DNA from: Synergistaceae bacterium
Lineage (GTDB): Bacteria > Synergistota > Synergistia > Synergistales > Synergistaceae
Length of the DNA: 13,842 bases
Assembly (NCBI GenBank): GCA_031274115.1
Contig: JAISQP010000162.1
Span: forward strand, 1-13,842
Direction: 5' to 3'
A program made the position numbers and the translations under genes. How positions within the stretch are numbered: position 1 is the stretch's first letter; each line of letters starts with the position of its first letter. The notes under the pieces were generated by a model. The model had not been told where the DNA came from and searched no databases. It saw only the letters and a program-made list of their open reading frames with translations. This document shows positions 5,851 to 13,102 of the stretch, one piece after another.

Positions 5851-6522
5851 CTATGAATTGGGCCTGTGTCTCGATTTCAGTTCTTTCAACACCTGGCTGA
5901 AGGGTACGCCCGCCGCTATACAGGCGACTTGCAGGTGATACAGCAGATCGGCAGCCTCGTAACGAAAATTTTCAGCGTCTCCGACGGCAAGCGCGAGCGC
6001 CGTCTCCACTCCCTCCTCGCCCACCTTCTGGGCTACTCTCGAGCGGCCGCTTTGAAGCAGTTTAGCGGTATAGCTCTCCTCCGGCGAGTCATTAGCTCTT
6101 TCCTCGAGATATCTGAAGAGCTTTCCTGGAAACGTACCGGCGTCCGAGTCTTCGCCGGGCTTTATCAAGCTCTCGAAGAAACAGCTTCTCTCTCCGGTGT
6201 GACAGGCCGGTCCGGTCGGCGTCACCAGTGCGAGCAGCGCGTCGCCGTCGCAGTCCGCCCTGATCTCGCGAACGGTCATCCTGTTACCGCTGGTAAGGCC
6301 TTTATGCCAGATTTCTCTCCTGGACCTGCTCCAAAAGACCATCTCTCCGCGTTCCGCGGTGAGACGGAGCGCATCCCCGTTCGCCCACGCCATCATCAGG
6401 ACTTCGCCTGTGTCCGAATCCTGGACGACGACTGGCGCCAGGCCATCGCTGTCGAATTTTATCTTTTTCATGGCGTCTTCAAAGTTTTTTAAAACCTCAT
6501 TCGGTTCATAAGACATTGTCAT
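5851..6522 (-). CDS. hisIE: Bifunctional phosphoribosyl-AMP cyclohydrolase / phosphoribosyl-ATP pyrophosphatase
   Basis: A 223-residue fusion carrying steps 3 and 2 of histidine synthesis. The HisI part (about 20-118) has VVVQD, FWSRSRREIWHKG (63-75), TSGN, the metal-binding DCDGD (D90, D92, D94 with C91), and C107/C114 in CHTGERSC. The HisE part (about 125-220) has ESYTAKLL, KVGEEGVE and EAADLLYHL, the MazG-like helical core that hydrolyses PR-ATP to PR-AMP and pyrophosphate. Length is normal for HisIE. The start overlaps the hisA stop as ATGA, so translation is coupled. Last gene of the operon; I see no obvious terminator after it, so some read-through toward the PfoR-like gene is possible. 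Confidence 0.96.
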   Translation of the reverse strand: MTMSYEPNEVLKNFEDAMKKIKFDSDGLAPVVVQDSDTGEVLMMAWANGDALRLTAERGEMVFWSRSRREIWHKGLTSGNRMTVREIRADCDGDALLALVTPTGPACHTGERSCFFESLIKPGEDSDAGTFPGKLFRYLEERANDSPEESYTAKLLQSGRSRVAQKVGEEGVETALALAVGDAENFRYEAADLLYHLQVACIAAGVPFSQVLKELKSRHRPNS

Positions 6523-7241
6523 TCTCCTCCAAAGACCGCGATTGCCTCTCTCAGGTTGAAACCGCCCTCGTAAAGCGCTTTGCCTACGACCGCTCCAAAT
6601 GCCCCGGCCGACTCGAGGCGCGTGACGTCGGAAACTGTCGTAATCCCGCCCGCGGCTATGAGTTCGACCCCTTCGTCCGCCACTGAAAGCAGGGCCTCAT
6701 AGAGCTCCATGTCCGGGCCCGCGAGCATGCCGTCCCGCTCTGCCGACGTCACGAGAAATCTCCGGAAGCCCACGGAAGCAAGACGCTTCAGACAGGATGC
6801 GGGAGACGCGTCCGTGCGCTCGGACCAGCCCGATATGACTACCCGTCCGTCACGAACATCGATCGAGGGCATTGCGGCGTTCTCAAACTCGGCGAATATC
6901 TCCTCCGCCGCGTCCTCCCCCTTGAACAAAACGCTGCCTATCATCGCCCGGCGCGCGCCCGCGTCCAGAGCCGCCCGTATCGCTTCGCGGCGCCGGAGTC
7001 CTCCGCCGTACTCTATCTCCATTCCCAAGCCGCTCAGCCGTTCGAGTTCGTGGAGGCGCATCGGCGCTCCGGCTTCGGCGCCCTCCAGGTCGACGACGTG
7101 AAGATAGCGGCATCCGGCGTCCGCGAAGCCTCGCGCAATTTCCGCCGGATCGCCCCCGTACTCGGTCATCTCCTTAAAAACACCCTTTCTGAGCCGCACT
7201 ACCCGCCCCCCGTAGAGGTCGATCGCCGGGAGAATTATCAT
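6519..7241 (-). CDS. hisA: ProFAR isomerase (phosphoribosylformimino-AICAR ribotide isomerase)
   Basis: Step 4 of histidine synthesis, a (beta/alpha)8 barrel isomerising ProFAR to PRFAR. The product is 240 residues from ATG 7241. Catalytic D8 is in PAIDL, D128 in SIDVRDG, W139 in SGW and T165 in LVTSAERDG; the C-terminal phosphate loop is AAGGI. The usual TDI-x-RDG reads TSAERDG here, so the Asp after T165 is Ser. The frame can be extended two codons to a GTG at 7247, but ATG 7241 makes a 4-bp ATGA overlap with the hisB stop, like the hisA/hisIE junction, and is preferred. HisF, its usual downstream partner, is missing from this cluster. Confidence 0.95.
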   Translation of the reverse strand: MIILPAIDLYGGRVVRLRKGVFKEMTEYGGDPAEIARGFADAGCRYLHVVDLEGAEAGAPMRLHELERLSGLGMEIEYGGGLRRREAIRAALDAGARRAMIGSVLFKGEDAAEEIFAEFENAAMPSIDVRDGRVVISGWSERTDASPASCLKRLASVGFRRFLVTSAERDGMLAGPDMELYEALLSVADEGVELIAAGGITTVSDVTRLESAGAFGAVVGKALYEGGFNLREAIAVFGGE

Positions 7242-7816
7242 ATCCACTCGCCCTTCGTGCTTGGCTCGATATCGGCTTTTTTGAGCGCGGCGTCCAGCGC
7301 GACGCCAACGCCCTTGAAAACCGCCTCAGCGGCATGGTGTGAGTTATCGGCGGCAAGCAGGGCAACGTGAAGCGTCGCGCGCGATTCCCGGCAGAACCCG
7401 CGGAAAAACTCAGGCACGAGTTCCATGTCGAAATCACCGCACTTATCGGTCGGAAAGACGCCCTCCCAAAACAGCCCTCCCCTGCCGCTCACGTCGATCG
7501 ACACCCGCGCGAGCGAACCGTCCATCGGCAGCAGACACCAGCCATACCTCACCCGCGCCGTTTTCTCCGACAGAAGCATCTCTTTGACCGCCAGGCCGAG
7601 GACTATCCCGATATCCTCCGTGAGGTGATGAGCGTCTACACAGACGTCTCCCGACGCCTTCAGTTCAAGCCCCAGCCTGCCTCTGTGAGACAGAAGCTCC
7701 AACATGTGAGCCAGAAAACCGCACGGGACGTCAATCTCGCGTTCGCCATGCTCAGCAGGATAGGAAATGGAGAGGTCGATCTGAGTTTCCCTCGTGTTGC
7801 GGCTCACTTTATACAT
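7238..7816 (-). CDS. hisB: Imidazoleglycerol-phosphate dehydratase
   Basis: Step 6: IGP to imidazole-acetol phosphate, Mn2+-dependent, normally a 24-mer. The product is 192 residues, the monofunctional length, without the histidinol-phosphatase domain of enterobacterial HisB. Metal ligands are preserved: HH at 63-64 with E67 (HHLTED), HH at 160-161 with E164 (DNSHHAAEAVFKG) and H37. PSTKG near the C terminus is the usual PSSKG. Two normally conserved spots are changed: FFDHML reads FLAHML (34-39, Asp to Ala), and PMDEAL reads PMDGSL (97-102, Glu to Gly). The start overlaps hisG by 13 bp. Because this HisB lacks a phosphatase domain, a separate histidinol-phosphatase is needed. Confidence 0.93.
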   Translation of the reverse strand: MYKVSRNTRETQIDLSISYPAEHGEREIDVPCGFLAHMLELLSHRGRLGLELKASGDVCVDAHHLTEDIGIVLGLAVKEMLLSEKTARVRYGWCLLPMDGSLARVSIDVSGRGGLFWEGVFPTDKCGDFDMELVPEFFRGFCRESRATLHVALLAADNSHHAAEAVFKGVGVALDAALKKADIEPSTKGEWI

Positions 7817-8448
7817 TCTAATTCAACCTTTCTGATGGCCGTTACCGTAGGGAACAGGGTTTCCCAGCGGAGTTGAAGCGCCCCCTGGTTTGCGACAAGG
7901 CGCAACGAAACTTCGGCGGTGCGCTTTATCACCGCAAGACCGTTCGCCCTGAGCGTGCCTCCGGTCTGTACAATATCGAAGATACAGTCGGCCAGGCCAA
8001 GGGCCGGCGCCAGCTCCACCGAGCCATTCAAATGGAGCACCTTGACCTGAACCCCCCATGCCTCGAACGCGCGTCTCGCGCTTCTCTCGTATTTGCTGGC
8101 CACCCTTAAACCCATCAGGGCGCTCGAGTGTCCGTCGAAGCGTTTCGCGAGCTCCGGCAAACCGGCGACCGCCATAAAACAGCGCCCCTTGCCGGTATCG
8201 AGAAGCTCCGTCAATTCCGAGTCAGACTCCTCAGTGACATCGTTGCCAACAAGGGCGAGATCTGCCAGCCCCTGCGAGACCAAAGTCGGAATGTCAGACG
8301 GCTTGCCGAGGAGATATCTGTACTCCCCCTCGTTCACTACGAGGTTTCTCCCGGCGTTTTTGAGTTTTTCAACAGGAAGACCGGCCCCTTCTATGATATC
8401 GATACACGCCTCGAGCGAACGTCCTGTCGGAAGCGCTATTACCGGCAT
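7804..8448 (-). CDS. hisG: ATP phosphoribosyltransferase catalytic subunit, short form
   Basis: Step 1: ATP plus PRPP to phosphoribosyl-ATP. At 214 residues it is the short form, lacking the C-terminal regulatory domain, and depends on HisZ, which is encoded immediately upstream. ALPTGRSLE at the N terminus corresponds to the usual ALPKGR. The PRPP-binding loop reads DIVQTGGTLRANGL, with Gln where Glu is usual. LALVGNDV is also typical. It overlaps hisZ by 10 bp, and its Shine-Dalgarno (GGAGATGAAG) lies inside hisZ. Confidence 0.95.
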   Translation of the reverse strand: MPVIALPTGRSLEACIDIIEGAGLPVEKLKNAGRNLVVNEGEYRYLLGKPSDIPTLVSQGLADLALVGNDVTEESDSELTELLDTGKGRCFMAVAGLPELAKRFDGHSSALMGLRVASKYERSARRAFEAWGVQVKVLHLNGSVELAPALGLADCIFDIVQTGGTLRANGLAVIKRTAEVSLRLVANQGALQLRWETLFPTVTAIRKVELECIK

Positions 8449-9647
8449 AGGACTTCATCTCCGATCTCCGACGGCGTCGTCTGCCTTCCCGAGGACAGAT
8501 CGAGAGCGCGGTCATCCTCGATATTCACCAACCAGGCGCAGCCTCTGGAGATTGCGAAACTTTTCGACTCCTCCAGATTCGGGTTCCAGCTGATTTCAAA
8601 GGAAACTCCCCTGCCGGCGAGGAGCGACGCGTAGGAGAGAGCGCGGTCCGCCGGCGCGGCGCCTGACCAGATCATAACGCGAGACGTCCTCGCCGCCGGT
8701 CTGCGCGCGAGCGCCGCCTCGCGCAGGCTTACGCCGAAACCGACGGCCTGGCAGGAGAAACGGGTGTCCGCCAGCGCGCCGTCATAGCGCCCCCCGCCTC
8801 CCAGGAGAACCCCGTCTGGAGAAGAGTATATATTGAATATCGGACCGTTATAGTAACCCAGATCCCGGATGAAACCCAGGTCGATTCTCACCCGCCCTCC
8901 GTGTCCGAGCCTGGCGAGCGCGCCCGATATCTCGAACAGGGGCCTTAAAATCTCGCTCCTTCCGAACAATTCCTCCGCGTGACCGAGGATATCCGCCGTC
9001 CCCTTGAGGAACGGCAGCTCTCCAAGGATTTTTCTGTCCCGCCCCGACAACTCCGCAGCCCCGGAGATCGCTCTGCCATAGTCATAATACGCTCCTTCCT
9101 GGAGGTAATCGACCAGATTCTCCGCCAGATTTCCAGGCAGCCCCTCGAAGAGCGAAGGAGCTATGGACGCGTCTCCGAGGACGATTACCGAGTCGTCCAG
9201 CCCGAGATCGTCCATGGCGGCAAGGAGCATCGCTATGACCTCTACGTCGGCGCCGAGACCCTCCCATCCGAGCAATTCCGCCCCGACCTGCGTGTCTTCG
9301 ATGTTCTCCTTCGGCGCCCTTGGCGCGGCAAAGACCCGTTCAGCGTAACAGAGCCTCAGCGGAAACTCCTCGGGAGAGTGATGGAGCGCCATATATGAGA
9401 GCGCGGACAAAGTTATATCAGCCCGCAGACAACAGGGCTCGCCAAACGGGCTGTTGACGGCGATGACGCGTTCGCGGCGCCTTCGGTGGAGGTTTTTCAT
9501 CGTCCCCTCCAGCAGTTGAAATTCCGCGGGATTGAAGGGGTTGTATCCATACGACGTGAAAAGCCCGAGCGCCTTGTTGCGGCACTCCTCCATTCCGTAT
9601 GCGAGATCGCCCCCGATGCTGCTGCACCCACGAGGGGTCATGTTCAT
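8439..9647 (-). CDS. hisZ: ATP phosphoribosyltransferase regulatory subunit (HisRS paralog)
   Basis: A 402-residue class II synthetase-like protein that forms a hetero-octamer with short HisG and confers activity and histidine feedback. Visible signatures: RADITLSALSYMA (motif-2-like region), YAERVF, DTQVGAELLG, LGFIRDLGYYNGPIFNIY and LGGGGRYDG (the histidine-binding region shared with HisRS). A tail of about 80 residues after GFGVSLREA may be a remnant of the anticodon-binding region. ATG 9647 has GGGAG about 10 nt upstream; a second in-frame ATG two codons later is possible. First gene of the histidine operon. Distinguished from true HisRS by its short HisG neighbour and lack of a full anticodon-binding domain. 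Confidence 0.92.
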   Translation of the reverse strand: MNMTPRGCSSIGGDLAYGMEECRNKALGLFTSYGYNPFNPAEFQLLEGTMKNLHRRRRERVIAVNSPFGEPCCLRADITLSALSYMALHHSPEEFPLRLCYAERVFAAPRAPKENIEDTQVGAELLGWEGLGADVEVIAMLLAAMDDLGLDDSVIVLGDASIAPSLFEGLPGNLAENLVDYLQEGAYYDYGRAISGAAELSGRDRKILGELPFLKGTADILGHAEELFGRSEILRPLFEISGALARLGHGGRVRIDLGFIRDLGYYNGPIFNIYSSPDGVLLGGGGRYDGALADTRFSCQAVGFGVSLREAALARRPAARTSRVMIWSGAAPADRALSYASLLAGRGVSFEISWNPNLEESKSFAISRGCAWLVNIEDDRALDLSSGRQTTPSEIGDEVLCR

Positions 9648-9859
9648 AAAACGATTGCTCCCTTCATATTAAATATCCGCGCATGTTCCCCGGGCTCCGC
9701 CTCGAATAAATCTTTCGGTTCACAGAGCTCTTCCGAGCGGCAAAGATCGCGGCCCGACTTCCCGGCCGCAGAGACGGCCGTCTGTTTTCGATCCAAAGTT
9801 GCGCAACGCTTCTTTTTGATGATATCATGAATTGGCGTTAATGACACGGAGGTGATCCG
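9648..9859. other. Divergent intergenic region between the two histidine operons
   Basis: 212 bp between hisZ (minus) and the HAD gene (plus). It holds a 10-bp palindrome GTTGCGCAAC (9798-9807), an 8-bp palindrome TGATATCA (9820-9827), and two mutually exclusive GC hairpins on the hisZ side: 9763-9768 can pair with 9775-9780 or, shifted by one base, 9764-9769 with 9749-9754. I found no convincing hisZ promoter and no histidine-rich leader peptide. Confidence 0.5.
9799..9828 (+). promoter_or_regulatory. Possible promoter of the HAD-hisC operon
   Basis: TTGCGC (9799-9804), 18 nt, TATCAT (9823-9828), each hexamer a moderate match. The -35 lies within the palindrome GTTGCGCAAC, so a dimeric regulator could bind there. 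It is the best candidate ahead of the HAD gene, but not strong. Confidence 0.35.
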
Positions 9860-10714
9860 ATGGTTTTTCCCGGCGGCGCCGACTTGCCCCTGAGCGAAGG
9901 CGCTATTGAACCCGACTGCCTTATTTTCGACGTCGACGGCGTTCTTGTGGAGGCTGGGAGTTCCTTCCCGGAGACGATACGAACGACGGTGGAGGGCGAA
10001 TGGAAGAGAGCCGGATTCGCCGTCGACGCGGACGGTTATACCTCGCGGCACAACGATATCCTGAAGAGGCACGGCTCTTTTAACGACGACTACGACATTG
10101 CGTGGATTCTTCTGAATATAATGGCGTGGAGAGGCGGCCGGAAGCTGTCGGAGTCGCTTCCCGACGCTGAAGAGCTGGAAAAAATAATTGCGGGCTGTGA
10201 GGGCGATTGCGCGGCATGGGCGCTCGCGGCCTTCCCCGAAGCGTTCGGGAGGGCGGAGATTCGGGAGATATGCGTGAGGACATATTTTGGCGACGGCCAA
10301 CGCCGCGGGACATTCCGCCTCGAAACCCCTCTCTTGCGTACGCGATGGGACAAGCTCCCGCTGCCGGCTTACATCTACACCGGACGGAACCTGGAAGAAT
10401 GGCGTCTCGCCCAGAAGGTCCTTTCGTGGCTGGATTTCCCGGACGAAAGGGTCGTCTCCTCCGACAGCGGCATTTTAAAACCTTCGCCGGGGGGGCTTGC
10501 ATATATCTGCGAAAAATTCGGCCGCGACAGCCCGCTCTTTTTCGGCGACACCGCGAGCGACAAAAAATCGTTCGACGCCTTCGGAAGGGGAAGATTTATC
10601 GCGATCGGCGGGATTTTAAGGGATGAGAACCCCAACTTTGCCTGCGTAGGCGACGCGCTGGCGAGTCTTTTGGGATGGGAGGACGATGAGATTGGCAAAA
10701 TCGGCAGGCGATAA
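9860..10714 (+). CDS. HAD-superfamily IA phosphatase, candidate histidinol-phosphate phosphatase
   Basis: A 284-residue HAD hydrolase. Motif I FDVDGVL with nucleophile D24 and acid/base D26; motif II T174 in IYTGR; motif III K207 in ILKPSP; motif IV FFGDTASD with D230 and D234. A large helical cap lies between about 35 and 165. The N-terminal pattern (VDGVL..., then FPETIRTTVEGEW) resembles the small HAD-IA group often listed as a hypothetical subfamily (TIGR01548, from memory). GGAGGTGATCC, an almost full anti-SD complement, precedes ATG 9860. The gene overlaps hisC by 29 bp. Because HisB here is monofunctional and no PHP-type HisK is in the window, this is the best local candidate for step 8, histidinol-phosphate to histidinol. 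The HAD assignment is firm; the substrate is inferred from context only. Confidence 0.85.
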   Translation: MVFPGGADLPLSEGAIEPDCLIFDVDGVLVEAGSSFPETIRTTVEGEWKRAGFAVDADGYTSRHNDILKRHGSFNDDYDIAWILLNIMAWRGGRKLSESLPDAEELEKIIAGCEGDCAAWALAAFPEAFGRAEIREICVRTYFGDGQRRGTFRLETPLLRTRWDKLPLPAYIYTGRNLEEWRLAQKVLSWLDFPDERVVSSDSGILKPSPGGLAYICEKFGRDSPLFFGDTASDKKSFDAFGRGRFIAIGGILRDENPNFACVGDALASLLGWEDDEIGKIGRR

Positions 10715-11852
10715 AAAGAGCGAATACTTCAAGAGGCTGGTTCGGTCGCAAATCCTCGCTATGGAAGCATACTCTCCCGGACCCGCCTCACAGCGAGAGG
10801 ACGTCGTTGTGATTTCATCGAACGAAAACGGCTTCGGAGCGCCGCCCGCTGTGATAGAGGGCTTGCGGGCGCAATTCGAAGGGGCTGGACGAATACACAG
10901 GTATCCCGATGTGACGTGCCGCGCATTGAGGACCGCGCTCAGCGAAAAACACCAGATACCGCCAGAGTGGTTCCTGGTGGGCAATGGGCTAGACGACATA
11001 ATCAACATGATCGCGACGACGTTCCTCACCCCTGAGGACAACGTCCTCGTTCCAGCCGCGACCTTCGGCGTGTACGCGGGCGTTACAAGAATGATGGGCG
11101 CCGCCCCAGCGGTAATTCCCATGCGGGAAGATCTCTCGATAGACATTGACGCGATGGAGCGCGCGATAACGAGCGGCACTAAGCTTATCTTTCTCTGCAG
11201 CCCGAACAACCCGACCGGAACCGTGATACGCAGATCGGAGTTCGACGCGCTGCTCGAGAAACTGGAGTTCATGCCGATAAAACCGCTGCTTATTGTGGAT
11301 CAGGCCTATATCGATTTCGCGGACGCCGCGCCGGAGACGCTGAACGCGATTAAATACGTGACTGACTACGGCAACATTGCGGTTCTCCGAACCTTTTCGA
11401 AGCTTTCAGGTCTAGCCGGTCTCAGAGTGGGATATATGGCGGCGCATCCGGAGATGATCTCGTATATGTATAGGGTGAGGCCTCCTTACACAGTGAACTC
11501 CCTGGCCCAAGCCGCCGCGCTGATAGATCTTCGCGACCCGTCCGCGGCGGAGTTCAGAGAGCGGGCAAACTCGTCGATACGAAAGAGCAGATCGGAACTG
11601 GAAAAATTCTTGAAAGACAGGAACGTCCCATATATACCGTCTCAGGCGAACTTTGTATTCGCGTTTTACGGCATGACGGACGAAAAACTCCGCGCGATCT
11701 CAGACGAACTTTTCGGGCGGGGAATACTTGTGCGAGTGCTGAAACATGACAGAGCTCCGGGCGGGCTCAGGTTTTCCATTGGAACTCCGGATGAGAACCG
11801 AAAGCTGATCGCCGCGCTCGAAGAAATTTTAAGCGAAAAAAGGCAGGGATGA
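10686..11852 (+). CDS. hisC: Histidinol-phosphate aminotransferase
   Basis: Fold type I PLP aminotransferase, 388 residues, step 7 (imidazole-acetol phosphate plus glutamate to histidinol phosphate). Signatures: SSNENGFG (45-52), N175 in SPNNPTG, D205 and Y208 in VDQAYIDF, Schiff-base K239 in TFSKLSGLAGLRVGY, and the carboxylate-binding Arg in GGLRFSIGTP. ATG 10686 is only 3 nt from the core of GGGAGGA (10677-10683). The in-frame TTG at 10692 has a better 9-nt spacing, so the true start may be two codons later. It overlaps the HAD gene and is followed after 3 nt by the ProRS-like gene, forming one transcription unit. The his context supports HisC over a generic aromatic aminotransferase. Confidence 0.9.
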   Translation: MRLAKSAGDKKSEYFKRLVRSQILAMEAYSPGPASQREDVVVISSNENGFGAPPAVIEGLRAQFEGAGRIHRYPDVTCRALRTALSEKHQIPPEWFLVGNGLDDIINMIATTFLTPEDNVLVPAATFGVYAGVTRMMGAAPAVIPMREDLSIDIDAMERAITSGTKLIFLCSPNNPTGTVIRRSEFDALLEKLEFMPIKPLLIVDQAYIDFADAAPETLNAIKYVTDYGNIAVLRTFSKLSGLAGLRVGYMAAHPEMISYMYRVRPPYTVNSLAQAAALIDLRDPSAAEFRERANSSIRKSRSELEKFLKDRNVPYIPSQANFVFAFYGMTDEKLRAISDELFGRGILVRVLKHDRAPGGLRFSIGTPDENRKLIAALEEILSEKRQG

Positions 11853-11855
11853 ACA

Positions 11856-13094
11856 ATGGAGAGCATTACGCTGAAACCTGTTACCGAAAATCCTCCGGCA
11901 AAGATCAGAGACCAGGGAGTAATAAACCTTGTAAAAGCCGGATTTGCAGCCTATAACGCCAAGTCGGGAGAGCTGCTCCTTTTGCCCTGCGGGGACGCCG
12001 CAAGACGGGACGCCGCAAGACGCCTCGCCAGGGCGCTTTGGGAGGAAACCGGCCTCCAAAGAGTTGATTGCGGCAGCGACGAGGCGATTTTTTCTGTCGC
12101 TGAGAGATACGTAAAGGAGTGGAAGGACGCGGCTTTATCGTTCTTCGAGGAGAGGGGAAGAGACATTAGTCTTATCGGCTGGTCGAAGACGGAAGAGGAT
12201 GCGGCCCAGCGCGCTCGGGAGATAATGTCCGCCGTGCTCGGCGCTCTGAACGAAATCGAGGGAGCGAACTTCGCGTTCACGGAGGAAGCCTTTCCGTATG
12301 TCGTCTCTTTCTCGCTTTTGTCGAAGTCGGAAAGCGGCGCGCTCGGAGCGAGACCAGGGTTTGTCTGCTCGTCATGCGGAAAGTTTTTCCTGCCGGAATC
12401 GCCCCTGGAATTTGGAGCGGCGCAGCCTGGCGCGAACGAAAAAGAAGCGCCCCTCGAGGACATCGAGACCCCGGGGGCCGATACGATCGCCGAACTTTGC
12501 TCCCAGATAGGGATTGAGGTCGAACGCGCCATCAAAGCCATGCTTTACGTCGCAAAGGACGAATCAGGCAAAGATCGGCCGGTGGCTGTGTTTGTAAGGG
12601 GAGATTACAGTGTCGGCATGAATAAGCTGGCGCGATGGTTAAAGAACGAGCGCGGCTTTTCCGGCCTGCGCTCCGCTGAAAAACGCGAGCTTTACGAGTT
12701 GATCGGCGAGGTAGCCGGCTATTGCGGACCTGTCGGCCTCCCTGAAAACGTAACCGTAGTATGCGACAACAGCGTCAGAGGCGCTAAAAACACAGTTGTC
12801 GGCGCGAACAAACCCGGATATCACAGAACTGGCTGCTGCCATGGGAGGGACTTCGATCATCCGTTAGCCGATATTGCTCTTGCCTCGGCCGGTATCGCAT
12901 GCTCTTGCGGTAATGGACAGCTCGAGCCGGTCTTTTTCCGCGAGTCCGGGACTCTGCGCTATGGAATAGAAACGACGGGCGGCAAAACTCAGAAGAAACT
13001 CGCGTACCGCGACAGAGAAGGCTCCTGCGAATATGACGGCGAGTGGCGCGGTGTGATCTCTACTGAAAGAATCATCCTCGCGACTCGCCATTAA
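11856..13094 (+). CDS. ProRS-derived protein with intact INS/YbaK editing domain and decayed synthetase core
   Basis: 412 residues. About 196-345 matches the bacterial prolyl-tRNA synthetase insertion (editing) domain: VFVRGDYSVGMNK (246-257), GPVGLP (291-296), VVCDNSV (302-307), VGANKPGYH (315-323) and GRDF (330-333). K257 and H323 align with the E. coli ProRS editing residues that I recall as K279 and H369. The flanks still follow ProRS order: a decayed catalytic half before it (EEAFPYVV, then GALGARPGFVCSSCGKFF with CxxC 171-174), and CSCGNGQLE plus YGIETTGGKTQK after it, where ProRS has RGIEVGHIF. No recognisable class II motif 2 or 3 remains and the anticodon-binding domain is absent. 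It may clear mischarged tRNA-Pro in trans, or have become a regulatory subunit as HisZ did from HisRS. The open frame argues against a pseudogene. It is coupled to hisC by a 3-nt gap. Confidence 0.82.
   Translation: MESITLKPVTENPPAKIRDQGVINLVKAGFAAYNAKSGELLLLPCGDAARRDAARRLARALWEETGLQRVDCGSDEAIFSVAERYVKEWKDAALSFFEERGRDISLIGWSKTEEDAAQRAREIMSAVLGALNEIEGANFAFTEEAFPYVVSFSLLSKSESGALGARPGFVCSSCGKFFLPESPLEFGAAQPGANEKEAPLEDIETPGADTIAELCSQIGIEVERAIKAMLYVAKDESGKDRPVAVFVRGDYSVGMNKLARWLKNERGFSGLRSAEKRELYELIGEVAGYCGPVGLPENVTVVCDNSVRGAKNTVVGANKPGYHRTGCCHGRDFDHPLADIALASAGIACSCGNGQLEPVFFRESGTLRYGIETTGGKTQKKLAYRDREGSCEYDGEWRGVISTERIILATRH
11994..12023 (+). repeat. 15-bp tandem duplication inside the ProRS-like gene
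   Basis: Two adjacent copies of GACGCCGCAAGACG(G/C), 14 of 15 bases identical, encode a repeated DAARR at residues 47-56. The near identity at DNA level suggests a recent slippage event within the decayed N-terminal region. Confidence 0.85.
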
Positions 13095-13102
13095 CTACGA
13101 AA

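Noticed and set aside
9644..10300. 218-codon minus-strand frame antisense to the HAD gene
   Set aside because: Antisense to a well-supported enzyme, with no ribosome site and no family resemblance. The part in the intergenic region has no histidine-rich run that would make it a his leader peptide.
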